A stretch of DNA of 64,000 bases from Streptoalloteichus tenebrarius (lineage in GTDB: Bacteria > Actinomycetota > Actinomycetes > Mycobacteriales > Pseudonocardiaceae), in contig NZ_JAMTCP010000027.1 of NCBI RefSeq assembly GCF_024171885.1, positions 25,780 to 89,779 on the forward strand, read 5' to 3'. Below, piece after piece: positions 26,022 through 33,576 of this stretch; position 1 is the first letter of the stretch, and every line of letters begins with the position of its first letter. The notes under the pieces are model-generated. The model had not been told where the DNA came from, searched no databases, and saw only the letters and a program-made list of their open reading frames with translations. The position numbers and the translations under genes are program-made.

Positions 26022-26911
26022 TGGGGAACAACAGGACCAGCGCCGTGGACGGCCGACTGCCGGTCACGAAGACCTACAAGTTGTACGTGGGCGGGGCATT
26101 CCCCCGCTCCGAGTCCGGTCGGGTGTACCAGGTGACGGACAAGAAGGGTCAGTTCCTGGCCAACGCGGCGCAGGCCTCGCGCAAGGACGTGCGGGACGCG
26201 GTGTCCGCCGCGCGCAAGGCGTTCCCGAAGTGGTCGGGCGCCACGGCCTACAACCGCGGCCAGGTGCTCTACCGCGTGGCCGAGATGTTGGAGGGCCGGC
26301 GCGAACAGTTCGCCGCCGAGGTCGGCGCCGCCGAGGGCGTCTCGCCCAAGCGCGCGCAGGCCGACGTCGACGCGGCGATCGACCGCTGGGTCTGGTACGC
26401 CGGCTGGACCGACAAGGTCTCCACCGTGCTGGGCTCGGCCAACCCCGTGGCCGGCCCGTACTTCTGCTTCAGCGTCCCCGAGCCGACCGGTGTCGTCGGC
26501 GTGCTCGCGCCGCGGGCCTCGTCGCTGCTGGGGCTGGTCAGCGTGGTCGCCCCGGTGATCGCCACCGGCAACACCTGCGTCGTGGTGGCCAGCGAGGAGC
26601 GGCCCCTGCCGTCGGTGACGCTGTCCGAGGTGCTGGCCACCTCCGACCTGCCCGGTGGCGTGGTGAACGTGCTGACCGGCCGCACGGCGGAGATGGCTCC
26701 CTGGCTGGCGGCGCACGCCGACGTCAACGCGCTGGACCTGTGCGGCGCGCCGGAGGAGCTGCGGGCCGACCTGGAGCGCGCCGCGGCCGACACCGTGAAG
26801 CGCGTGCTGCCGGCGCCGGCCACCGAGCCGGACTGGTCGCGGGAGCCCGGCGTCGGGCGGCTGCGGGCCTTCCTGGAGACCAAGACCGTCTGGCACCCCA
26901 CCGGGGTCTGA
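26021..26911 (+). CDS. Truncated, non-catalytic aldehyde dehydrogenase-like protein
   Basis: A 296-residue chain that aligns with the N-terminal (cofactor-domain) half of aldehyde dehydrogenases: YKLYVGGAFPRSESGR, PEPTGVVGVLAPRASSLLGLV, IATGNTCVVVASEE. It lacks the ELGGK glutamate and the catalytic Cys, then rejoins the family at a short C-terminal tail ETKTVWHPTG typical of the oligomerisation strand. It is not random decay: the frame is open, codon use is normal and translation is coupled to the full-length dehydrogenase. The pattern matches the pseudoenzyme second domain of ALDH16 proteins, here as a separate gene. A structural or regulatory role in a hetero-oligomer is the inference. Confidence 0.85.
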   Translation: MGNNRTSAVDGRLPVTKTYKLYVGGAFPRSESGRVYQVTDKKGQFLANAAQASRKDVRDAVSAARKAFPKWSGATAYNRGQVLYRVAEMLEGRREQFAAEVGAAEGVSPKRAQADVDAAIDRWVWYAGWTDKVSTVLGSANPVAGPYFCFSVPEPTGVVGVLAPRASSLLGLVSVVAPVIATGNTCVVVASEERPLPSVTLSEVLATSDLPGGVVNVLTGRTAEMAPWLAAHADVNALDLCGAPEELRADLERAAADTVKRVLPAPATEPDWSREPGVGRLRAFLETKTVWHPTGV

Positions 26912-26916
26912 GGCGC

Positions 26917-26965
26917 GCGACGGCCCGCCGTGTCACGCCGTCCGCGTGGCGCGGCGGGTCGTCGC
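26917..26965. terminator. Bidirectional terminator after the deoC-ALDH unit
   Basis: A 14-bp stem (26917-26930/26952-26965, one G-U pair) encloses a second 5-bp hairpin CACGC/GCGTG at 26934-26948. It lies 5 bp after the stop and faces the convergent SMI1 gene. Confidence 0.78.
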
Positions 26966-27011
26966 AGGTCCCGACGGCGGGGCCGGCGCGGCACGCCACG
27001 CCCGAGCGCGC

Positions 27012-27593
27012 TCAGCGGATGCGCCAGTCCAGTCGACCGTCCCAGGTGACCGACGGCTCGCAGTGGCCGACCCTGGAACCGGTGTGCAGCGACTCCACGA
27101 CCTCGTCCAGCATCGCCGCCAGGCTCGGCCACTCCGGCTTGAGCACCTGGCACAGCTCGTGGTCCCACTCCAGCACGCAACCCCGCAGCGGACCCGGTCT
27201 CAGGTCGACCACCAGGTCGTCGCCGCAGCCGTCGAACGCTATCGGCACCCACGCGGGGTGGTAACTGAACCCGGCGTCCCCCGCCTCCGGGTCGCAGTCC
27301 GGCTCGTCCCAGTTGTCCCGCCACGTCTTGCGCCAGGACCGCCACGAGTCCAACGCGCCGACCACCGAGTACGGGGTGTAGAACGGCGGGAACAGCTCGG
27401 CGAACACGCCGTTCTCGGTCCCGTCGCAGGCTCGCCACCACTCCCGTAACTCGGCGGGCAGCCGCTCCCCCAGCTCCCGCTCCAACGCGTCGATGTCCGC
27501 ATCGGCCGCACCCGGCCGGATCACCTCGTACGTCGTTGGTGCGTGCTCGCCGAGCCAGCCGAGCAGGCGGGCCCAGCCCTCCGTCACGCCCAT
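27012..27593 (-). CDS. SMI1/KNR4 family protein
   Basis: A 193-residue acidic protein with the SMI1/KNR4 pattern: an N-terminal helix, IDALERELGERLPAELREWWRACDG (about residues 30-55), and later WVPIAFDGCGDDLVVDL and GCVLEWDHE. Superfamily members include many immunity proteins of polymorphic-toxin systems as well as housekeeping scaffold proteins. The ATG at 27593 is chosen; no strong ribosome site is visible. It is divergent from the T7SS-type operon at 27786, which makes an immunity or accessory role worth considering, although the nearest effector-like product is an NlpC/P60 hydrolase rather than a recognised toxin. Confidence 0.82.
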   Translation of the reverse strand: MGVTEGWARLLGWLGEHAPTTYEVIRPGAADADIDALERELGERLPAELREWWRACDGTENGVFAELFPPFYTPYSVVGALDSWRSWRKTWRDNWDEPDCDPEAGDAGFSYHPAWVPIAFDGCGDDLVVDLRPGPLRGCVLEWDHELCQVLKPEWPSLAAMLDEVVESLHTGSRVGHCEPSVTWDGRLDWRIR

Positions 27594-27785
27594 GGGATCA
27601 TGTTCCCAGCTCCCGAGCCGTTCCCGCTGCCGCCAACACGGCGGTGGCCGGCGGGCCATCTGGGCGAAGTCGGCCACGCCGGACGGGCCCTTCCGCCAGG
27701 CTGGGGAACCACCGGAGGGTGCGGCACGTCGAAGGGCGCGCGGCACCGGTCGCACCGTGGTGAGCGAAAGGCGCAGGGAACCAAC

Positions 27786-28112
27786 ATGGGGGAACAGGGC
27801 TTCGGCGTCGTCGAGGAGGCGCTCGAGACCTACGCCGGCCGGGTGCCGGGTCTGGCCGACGAGCTGGGCAAGGTGGGCTCGTCCACGTTGAACGGTGTCA
27901 CCTCGTTGCCGGCCGACTGCTTCGGCAAGCTCGGCCAGGAGGTCGGCCTGCACGGCGCGTTCCAGAAGGCGGCGCAGTCCCAGGTCGACGGGCTGAAGGC
28001 GGTCTCGGAGGGGCTGGACGGGCTCGCCGGGGCCGTGCGCGGCGCCCTGGGCAGCTACCGCCAGCAGGACGCCGACACCGCGCAGGCCATGACCCGGGCC
28101 GGCCGGGTCTGA
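27786..28112 (+). CDS. EspC-like type VII secretion target (WXG100-like helical protein)
   Basis: A 108-residue, Ala/Gly-rich helical protein with no signal peptide. It has the size and helical-hairpin character of ESX-1 EspC-type or WXG100-like secreted partners, with Gly/Pro breaks in the middle (NGVTSLPADCFGKLG) and a C-terminal helix ending RQQDADTAQAMTRAGRV. No canonical WXG is present, so I place it with the EspC-like targets. The ATG at 27786 follows a CAGGGAA site. It is first in a four-gene operon and lies 28 nt before the WXG/NlpC-P60 gene, the probable secretion partner. Confidence 0.7.
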   Translation: MGEQGFGVVEEALETYAGRVPGLADELGKVGSSTLNGVTSLPADCFGKLGQEVGLHGAFQKAAQSQVDGLKAVSEGLDGLAGAVRGALGSYRQQDADTAQAMTRAGRV

Positions 28113-28140
28113 CCGGGGCGCCTCGGGACGGGGAGGGACG

Positions 28141-29352
28141 ATGGGCTTCGACGTGGCCGGGTTCGTCAGCGGCCTGGTGCGACCGATGCGGGAGCATCTG
28201 GCCAAGTTGGACGGTGACACCGGGGCCGCCGGCGCGGCGGGGGACTCACTGGCGCGGGCGACCACCGCGCTCAACGACGTGAAGGGCAGGCACACCAGCG
28301 AGGCCAACGCCGCGCTCAACGGCTGGTACGGCGAGCGGGCCAACGCCTTCCAAAGCCGGGTGGCCGCCTTCGACGGCGCCGTGGGGAAACTGGCGACGAA
28401 CACCTCGACGTTGCAGGCGACGGCCAGCGCCGCGGCCTCCGTCGTGTCGTCGGCGAGGGCGGCGATCCAGAAACTGATCGACGAGTGCGTGGCGGCGTTG
28501 ACGCCGTACCTGATGGCCGCCGGTGCCTCCGCCCTGTTCGGCAACCAGGGCCTGATGTTGCGGGCCTGCGGCGCGGCCAAGAGCAAGGCCGACGAGTACG
28601 CGGCGCGCAGCGCCAAGGAACTCGAACACGCCCGCGCCGAGCTGACCCAGTTGATGGGCAGGCTCAACGGGCTCCAGCAGATCGACACGGGCGCGCTGCG
28701 CGGTCTCGGTGACCCGCTCGGCGGGGACGCGCCGGCGGTGACCAACCCCAGTGGCGCGCACGGCAGGGACCCGAAGGCTCCGCCGTCGCACGGTGGTGGC
28801 GACGGCGGTGGCGGGCACAGCGGTGGTGGCGGAGGCGGCTACCACGGTGGCGGTGGCGGCGGAGGAGGCCGCGGCGGAGGTGGCGGAGGTGGCGGAGGCG
28901 GAGGTGGCGGCGGGAAGCCGCGCCTGCCGGTGGCCGTCCCGCCCCAGCCGGGCAGCGGGGTGGGCATCAACCTCCCAGGCGGCGCGCACGTGGAGGCCCC
29001 CAACGAGACGGCCGCGGCGGCGGTGCGCAACGCGTTGTCGGCGCTGGGCACCCCGTACGTCTGGGGTGGCTCGAACCCACCGAAGGGCACCGATTGCAGC
29101 GGCCTGACGAAGTGGGCCTACGGCAAGGCCGGCCTGGAGATCCCGCGCCTGGCGCAGTCGCAGACCGTCGGCGCCGAGGTGCCGAGCATGGACCAGCTCC
29201 TGCCGGGCGACCTGGTCGTGTGGAGCGGCCACGTCGCCATGGTCATCGGCAACGGGCAGATGATCGAGGCCGGGGACCCGGTGCAGATCAACAAGATCCG
29301 CACCACCAACGCCGGCCAGAAGTTCATCGGGTTCTACCGCCCGACGGGCTGA
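28141..29352 (+). CDS. WXG-like/NlpC-P60 protein: probable T7SS-exported peptidoglycan hydrolase
   Basis: A 403-residue protein in three parts. Residues 1-190 are helical with no signal peptide and carry a WXG-like turn (LNGWYGERANAF). Residues ~195-260 are an extreme Gly/His-rich linker. Residues ~285-403 are an NlpC/P60 domain with the catalytic Cys in GTDCSGLTKWAYG and His in VVWSGHVAMVIGNG. NlpC/P60 enzymes cut peptide bonds in cell-wall stem peptides. The WXG-like domain in place of a signal peptide points to type VII export together with the EspC-like protein encoded just upstream. No inhibitory prodomain is evident. A RipA/RipB-like separation role or an antibacterial role are both possible. 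Confidence 0.83.
   Translation: MGFDVAGFVSGLVRPMREHLAKLDGDTGAAGAAGDSLARATTALNDVKGRHTSEANAALNGWYGERANAFQSRVAAFDGAVGKLATNTSTLQATASAAASVVSSARAAIQKLIDECVAALTPYLMAAGASALFGNQGLMLRACGAAKSKADEYAARSAKELEHARAELTQLMGRLNGLQQIDTGALRGLGDPLGGDAPAVTNPSGAHGRDPKAPPSHGGGDGGGGHSGGGGGGYHGGGGGGGGRGGGGGGGGGGGGGGKPRLPVAVPPQPGSGVGINLPGGAHVEAPNETAAAAVRNALSALGTPYVWGGSNPPKGTDCSGLTKWAYGKAGLEIPRLAQSQTVGAEVPSMDQLLPGDLVVWSGHVAMVIGNGQMIEAGDPVQINKIRTTNAGQKFIGFYRPTG
28785..28920 (+). repeat. Gly-codon low-complexity tract (GGN repeats)
   Basis: A run of about 45 mostly GGC/GGT/GGA codons with interspersed CAC and AGC, encoding the Gly/His-rich linker of the NlpC/P60 protein. Repeats of GGTGGCGGA-type units make it prone to replication slippage; length changes by multiples of three would only alter the linker. 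Confidence 0.8.
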
Positions 29353-29371
29353 GCACGCCGAGGAGCGAACG

Positions 29372-29782
29372 GTGAACGAGGACTTGGACAGGCACGTGCG
29401 GGACGCGGTGGACCGCGCGGCGGAGCGCGTCGCCGCGACCCAGCGGCGGGTCGCCGACCGATTGGCCGGCACGACGCCGGTCACCGGGCGCGCGACGTCC
29501 GCGGACGGCGCGGTCACCGTGGTGGTGGCCCCCGGCGGGATGCTGCGCAGCGTGGAGATCTCCCCCTCGGCGCTGGGCATGGGCCCCGAGGCCCTGGCCC
29601 GCGAGGTCGTCGAACTCGCGGGGAAGGCGACCCGCAACGCGGCCGCCCGCATGCACGCGTCGCTGCGGGGCGTGCTCGACCAGGCCGGCGTGCGCGGGCT
29701 GGAGGAACTGGGCCTGCGGCCCGGCGAGGACGACGATCCGGACGACGACGACGTCGACACGATGCTGCGGAGGGTCCTGTGA
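29372..29782 (+). CDS. YbaB/EbfC-like protein (T7SS-associated paralogue 1)
   Basis: A 136-residue protein with a YbaB/EbfC-like core: an N-terminal helix (DAVDRAAERVAATQRRVADRL), then SADGAVTVVVAPGGMLRSVEISPSAL, where a beta hairpin precedes the C-terminal helices, and an acidic Asp-rich tail (EDDDPDDDDVD). YbaB proteins are dimeric DNA-binding proteins, but the form found beside actinobacterial T7SS genes has an unknown role. The GTG at 29372 has a GAGGAG site and follows the NlpC/P60 stop by 19 nt. Its stop overlaps the next gene (GTGA), so the two paralogues are coupled and may heterodimerise. Confidence 0.75.
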   Translation: MNEDLDRHVRDAVDRAAERVAATQRRVADRLAGTTPVTGRATSADGAVTVVVAPGGMLRSVEISPSALGMGPEALAREVVELAGKATRNAAARMHASLRGVLDQAGVRGLEELGLRPGEDDDPDDDDVDTMLRRVL

Positions 29783-30330
29783 GGATGGCCGACATCGACG
29801 CGGACACCGACACCGACGAGCTGATCGACCAGGCCGAGCAGCGGCAGCGCGCGAGCGAGCACCTGGAACGCGCCCTCGACCGGGTGACGGCCACGGCGCG
29901 CAGCGCGGACGGGACCGTCGTCGCCGTCGCGTCGGCCCGGGGCGAGCTGCTGCGGCTGGACCTGTACCCCGCCGCCCTCCAGCACGGGCCGCGCGCGGTG
30001 GGCGAGGCGATCGCGGAGACGGCGCGGCGGGCCGCCAGGATCGCGGTGCAGCGGTGCTTCGACACCCTGGCCCCCGTGCTGGGCGACCAGCTCACGATGA
30101 CCGTGGAGGAACTCGTCGGCACCGCGCCGGCCAGGGCCGACGGGTGGGACGCGGCGTCCGAGATCCGCGCGCCGATGGTGGCCGGGGTGGGCAGGCCGGT
30201 TCCGGCGGGACAGGCGCCCACCGCGGGCGGCGCGCCCATGGCCGGCGCCCCGGCGGCCCGGGAGATCGACGAGTACGACGAGGACGACATCTTCTCGTTC
30301 GACCCGGCCAGCCTGCGCTCGGACCGCTGA
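29779..30330 (+). CDS. YbaB/EbfC-like protein (T7SS-associated paralogue 2)
   Basis: A 183-residue paralogue of the preceding gene. The same core is visible (RASEHLERALDRVTATARSADGTVVAVASARGELLRLDLYPAAL), followed by an Ala/Pro-rich extension and an acidic end EIDEYDEDDIFSFDPASL. The GTG at 29779 overlaps the previous stop and has a GGAGG site; an ATG at 29785 is an alternative. Coupled translation with paralogue 1 suggests a complex. It closes the four-gene T7SS-type unit; a 12-bp tandem repeat and the Rv3311-like gene follow. Confidence 0.75.
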   Translation: MRMADIDADTDTDELIDQAEQRQRASEHLERALDRVTATARSADGTVVAVASARGELLRLDLYPAALQHGPRAVGEAIAETARRAARIAVQRCFDTLAPVLGDQLTMTVEELVGTAPARADGWDAASEIRAPMVAGVGRPVPAGQAPTAGGAPMAGAPAAREIDEYDEDDIFSFDPASLRSDR

Positions 30331-30378
30331 TCGGGTGTCATCCGGTCAACTCGGTACGCTTCGGCCGCGGCTGGACGC

Positions 30379-30414
30379 CGTCACGGTGGACGTCACGATG
30401 GACGTCACGGTGAA
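30379..30414 (+). repeat. 12-bp tandem repeat, three copies, upstream of the Rv3311-like gene
   Basis: Units close to CGTCACGGTGGA start at 30379, 30391 and 30403, ending 15 bp before the GTG at 30430. Copies differ at one or two positions. The placement in the 5' region could make it a regulator-binding array. Confidence 0.8.
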
Positions 30415-30429
30415 CGCGGAGGTGCGGTA

Positions 30430-31713
30430 GTGGCGCAGGACATCGTCCCGATCGAACTCAGCCTGACCGAGGGCGACGTGGTCACGCTGTGGGCGCCGCG
30501 GTGGCGGGAGGAGGGCGAGGAGTGGGAGGCCTTCCTCGGTGACGAGGACGCGCTGTTCGCCTTCCCGGACGCCGCGCACCTCGCCGCCTTCGTGCGCACC
30601 GCCGACCGGCACGACCTCTCCGACCACCCGGCGTGGCACGTCGTCCCGCAGCTCTCGGTGGACGAGCTGATCCCGGACGAGGAGCACCGGTTCGACGTCG
30701 TCGGCGTCCTGGAGCTGGTGGCGGAGGAGCCCGACACCTGGGTGGTCTCGGAGCTGGCCGGCATCGTCTCGATGGTGCGGTCGCTGGCCGACGTGTGCGA
30801 CCTGGAGAAGGTGCACGAGGTGCTCGACTCGGCCGAGGGCTTCGCCCTGCTGGAGCGGGGCACGCTGCCCTTCACCGGCCGGGACGGCGAGAAGGTGTGG
30901 ACCGAGCTGGCCAGGGTGGTCGCCGAGCGGTGGGACGAGGTGCTCGACGCGCTCGACGAGGTCGTCACCGAGCCGGTGGTCGACGCCGACGCGCTGGCCG
31001 CCGCCGAGGACGAGCTGGCCGAGATCGAGGCGGCCGAGGACGAGTCCGACGAGGACTTCCGCGACGGGGCCGACGACACCGACGCCGACCGCGTCGCGTT
31101 GACCAGGGTCGACGAGGAGGAGCTGGCCGGGGCCGGGGCGGAGGCCGACGCCGAGGAGGAGCCCACGTTCTGGGCCGAGGTCGGCATCGACCCGATCCGG
31201 ATCATCACCTCGCAGGGCGAGTTCTACACGCTGCGCTGCTACCTCGACGACGAGCCGGTGTTCCTCGGCGCGAAGGGGCGCGTCGACGTGTTCGCCTCGC
31301 CGCGCGCGCTGGCCAGGTACCTGGCCGAGGAGGACGTGGAGCACGACCTGCTCGGCGTGGCCACGTGGGACGAGGTCGCGGCCAGGGCCACGGCCGGCGA
31401 GCTGGAGATCGAGGTCGACCCGGAGAACACCTACGTGCTCCAGGGTCTGGCCGAGGACCTGGCCGAGGGCCCTGACGCGGTCGACCCCACGCAACTGGAC
31501 CTCGCCGTCGAGCTGCTCGCCGACGCCGCGCAGTGGGCCGACGACGACTCGGTGGAGCGCGCGCTGGCGCCGTCGGAGCGGCTGGGTTGGCTGGTCTCGT
31601 TCGTGCTGCGGCCGGACCCGACCCGGATGGCGCCCAGCGCTCCCTACGACGCCGAGGTGGCCGCGTGGCGGGAGCTGGTGGCGGCGTTCGAGGACCGGCT
31701 CGTCACGCACTGA
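30430..31713 (+). CDS. Conserved actinobacterial protein (Rv3311-like)
   Basis: A 427-residue, strongly acidic cytoplasmic protein of unknown function. It starts with VAQDIVPIELSLTEGDVVTLWAPRWREEGEEWEAFLGD, and a similar module (IITSQGEFYTLRCYLDDEPVFLGAKGRVDVFAS) recurs near residue 260. This suggests two related halves joined by an acidic linker (AEDELAEIEAAEDESDEDF). It has the position of Rv3311 in the mycobacterial order, between upp and add. Pseudonocardiaceae versions have been labelled primosomal protein, for which I see no motif support. The GTG at 30430 has a GGAGGTG site. Confidence 0.75.
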   Translation: MAQDIVPIELSLTEGDVVTLWAPRWREEGEEWEAFLGDEDALFAFPDAAHLAAFVRTADRHDLSDHPAWHVVPQLSVDELIPDEEHRFDVVGVLELVAEEPDTWVVSELAGIVSMVRSLADVCDLEKVHEVLDSAEGFALLERGTLPFTGRDGEKVWTELARVVAERWDEVLDALDEVVTEPVVDADALAAAEDELAEIEAAEDESDEDFRDGADDTDADRVALTRVDEEELAGAGAEADAEEEPTFWAEVGIDPIRIITSQGEFYTLRCYLDDEPVFLGAKGRVDVFASPRALARYLAEEDVEHDLLGVATWDEVAARATAGELEIEVDPENTYVLQGLAEDLAEGPDAVDPTQLDLAVELLADAAQWADDDSVERALAPSERLGWLVSFVLRPDPTRMAPSAPYDAEVAAWRELVAAFEDRLVTH

Positions 31714-32001
31714 GCGCGCCGGGGCCGCGTGCCGCGCCCCGGAGACGATCCGCCCCTCCCGGTCGTGTCGCCCGGGTAGGCCGCGTCACACGGCGCGTCC
31801 GCTGCCCGGCGCGCCCCCTTTCCGGCAGGATCGGGACGCGAAGGGGATTCGCGTCGGAGGGGGCGCGGTGCGCATGGTGCACGTCGCGGGAACGCGTGGT
31901 CGAACAGCGGTCGGTCGGACGCCGGGTCCGGCGGGTGGGGGCGGGACACCGGGCCGTCCCGGGAGCGGTCGCCGGACGCCGGTCCGGCGCCGCGGACGGC
32001 C

Positions 32002-32364
32002 GTGAGCCCGTCGCCCGGCGGCGACGAGGACCTGGAACGGCGACTGGGGGCCGTGTGCGGCCGGGCCGGCAACGCCGACGGCTCGGTGCGGGTGACCGCC
32101 ACCGCGCACGGCGCGCTCGCCGACCTGAGGCTGGACCGGAGGGCCTTCGAGCTGGGGCCAGAGCGGCTGGGGGCGGAGATCGTCCGGCTGACCGCGCGGG
32201 CCGCGGCGGACGCGCTCAGGGCGGAGTTGGCCGAACTCGCCCGCCTCCTGCCGGAACCGCCCTGCGACCGTCCTGTTCGGACGGTGGACGTCGAGGCCGA
32301 CGACGGGAGCCCCGCGGCCGGGAGCACCGACGCCGCGCGCCGCCACCCGCCGAGGGCGAGCTGA
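32002..32364 (+). CDS. YbaB/EbfC-like protein (third paralogue)
   Basis: A 120-residue protein sharing the pattern of the two YbaB-like genes at 29.4-30.3 kb: DLERRLGAVCGRAGNADGSVRVTATAHGALADLRLDRRAFELGPERLGAEIVRLTARAAADAL. The tail is Ala/Pro-rich and basic-acidic mixed. The GTG at 32002 is the only reasonable start; the ribosome site is weak. It is separated from its paralogues by the Rv3311-like gene, so it may be a displaced member of the T7SS-type unit. A shorter or leaderless start cannot be ruled out. Confidence 0.65.
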   Translation: MSPSPGGDEDLERRLGAVCGRAGNADGSVRVTATAHGALADLRLDRRAFELGPERLGAEIVRLTARAAADALRAELAELARLLPEPPCDRPVRTVDVEADDGSPAAGSTDAARRHPPRAS

Positions 32365-32400
32365 GGCGCCGCCTTCCCGAGAACGCCACCGAGCGACGTC

Positions 32401-32443
32401 GGTCGACGCTGGTCGACGTCGGTGGTCGACGTCGGTCGACGTC
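32401..32443. repeat. Short direct repeats GGTCGACGTC
   Basis: Four copies of GGTCGACGTC or one-base variants (32401, 32411, 32424, 32434) in the gap between the YbaB-like and add genes. Each contains the palindrome GTCGAC. Confidence 0.8.
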
Positions 32444-32477
32444 CCTCGGCGACCCGAGCGCGGGGCCGCCGAGGGAC
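32441..32477. terminator. Terminator between the YbaB-like gene and add
   Basis: A perfect 11-bp inverted repeat GTCCCTCGGCG/CGCCGAGGGAC (32441-32451/32467-32477) with a 15-nt loop. It is 10 bp beyond the add stop and also faces the convergent YbaB-like gene. Confidence 0.75.
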
Positions 32478-32487
32478 CGAGCCGTGC

Positions 32488-33576
32488 TCAGGCCATCAGC
32501 TTCGCGTACCCGGGCTTGATCACGTCGTTGATCAGCCGGAGGCGCTCGTCGAAACCGAGGAAGGACGACTTCATCGCGTTCACGGTGAACCACTGGAGGT
32601 CGGCCCACCCGTAGCCGAAGGCCTCCACGAGCGCGGCGAACTCGCTGGAGAGCGTGCAGTGGCTCATGAGCCGGTTGTCCGTGTTGACCGTGACCCGGAA
32701 CCGCAGCCGCGCGAGCAGGCCGATGGGGTGCTCGGCGATCGACGGCGCCGCGCCGGTCTGGATGTTCGAGGTGGGGCACATCTCCAGCGGGATCCTGCGG
32801 TCGCGCACGTAGCTGGCGAGCCGGCCGAGCCGGGCCTCGCCGTCCTCGCCGACCTCGATGTCGTCCACGATCCGCACGCCGTGGCCGAGCCGCTCCGCGC
32901 CGCAGTGCTGGATGGCCTCCCAGATCGAGGGCAGCCCGAACGCCTCGCCGGCGTGGATGGTGAAGTGCGCGTTCTCCCGCCGCAGGTACTCGAACGCGTC
33001 GAGGTTGCGGGTGGGCGGGAAGCCGGCCTCGGGGCCGGCGATGTCGAAGCCCACCACGCCGGCGTCGCGGTGGCGCACGGCGAGGTTGGCGATCTCCCAG
33101 GCCCGGTCGTTCTGCCGCATGCCGCACAGCAGCGTGCCGATCCGGATGCGCCGGCCGGCCTCGGCCGCCCGCCGCTCGCCCTCGCGGAAGCCCTCCTGCA
33201 CGGCCTCGACGATCTCGTCCAGGCTCATGCCCCTGTCGGTGAACAGCTCGGGCGCGTAGCGCACCTCGGCGTAGACCACGCCGTCGGCGGCGAGGTCCTC
33301 CGCGGCCTCGGCGGCGACCCTGGCCAGCGCCTCCCTGGTCCCCATCACGCCGACGGTGTGGGCGAAGGTCTCCAGGTACCTCTCCAGCGAGCCGGAGTCG
33401 GCCGCGGCGGCGAACCACTCGCCCAGTTCCGCCGGGTCCGTCGTGGGCAGGCCGGTGTAGCCCACCTCCCTGGCCAGGTCGACGACGGTGGCGGGTCGCA
33501 GCCCACCGTCGAGGTGGTCGTGCAGCAGCACCTTGGGCGCGCTGCGAATGGTCTCCAGGGTCACCGGGGTCGACAT
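32488..33576 (-). CDS. add: Adenosine deaminase
   Basis: Hydrolyses adenosine and deoxyadenosine to inosine forms, feeding the DeoD phosphorylase. The 362-residue barrel has the zinc ligands HDHLDG (residues ~19-24), HAGEAFG with the catalytic neighbourhood, GHGVRI, and MCPTSN followed by VNTDNRLMS, where the usual metal-site Asp sits. The ATG at 33576 lies 6 nt after TAGCGT (33583-33588, minus strand), so the transcript is probably leaderless. Its place before deoA and cdd mirrors Rv3313c-Rv3315c. Confidence 0.96.
   Translation of the reverse strand: MSTPVTLETIRSAPKVLLHDHLDGGLRPATVVDLAREVGYTGLPTTDPAELGEWFAAAADSGSLERYLETFAHTVGVMGTREALARVAAEAAEDLAADGVVYAEVRYAPELFTDRGMSLDEIVEAVQEGFREGERRAAEAGRRIRIGTLLCGMRQNDRAWEIANLAVRHRDAGVVGFDIAGPEAGFPPTRNLDAFEYLRRENAHFTIHAGEAFGLPSIWEAIQHCGAERLGHGVRIVDDIEVGEDGEARLGRLASYVRDRRIPLEMCPTSNIQTGAAPSIAEHPIGLLARLRFRVTVNTDNRLMSHCTLSSEFAALVEAFGYGWADLQWFTVNAMKSSFLGFDERLRLINDVIKPGYAKLMA

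Noticed and set aside
26021..26911. Truncated aldehyde dehydrogenase as a decaying pseudogene
   Set aside because: The frame is fully open with normal codon use, ends in a proper oligomerisation tail and is translationally coupled; a functional pseudoenzyme fits better.
31533..32519. Long Arg/Gly-rich frame overlapping the end of the Rv3311-like gene and the YbaB-like gene
   Set aside because: It is a shifted-frame shadow; the third-position GC signal follows the two annotated genes.
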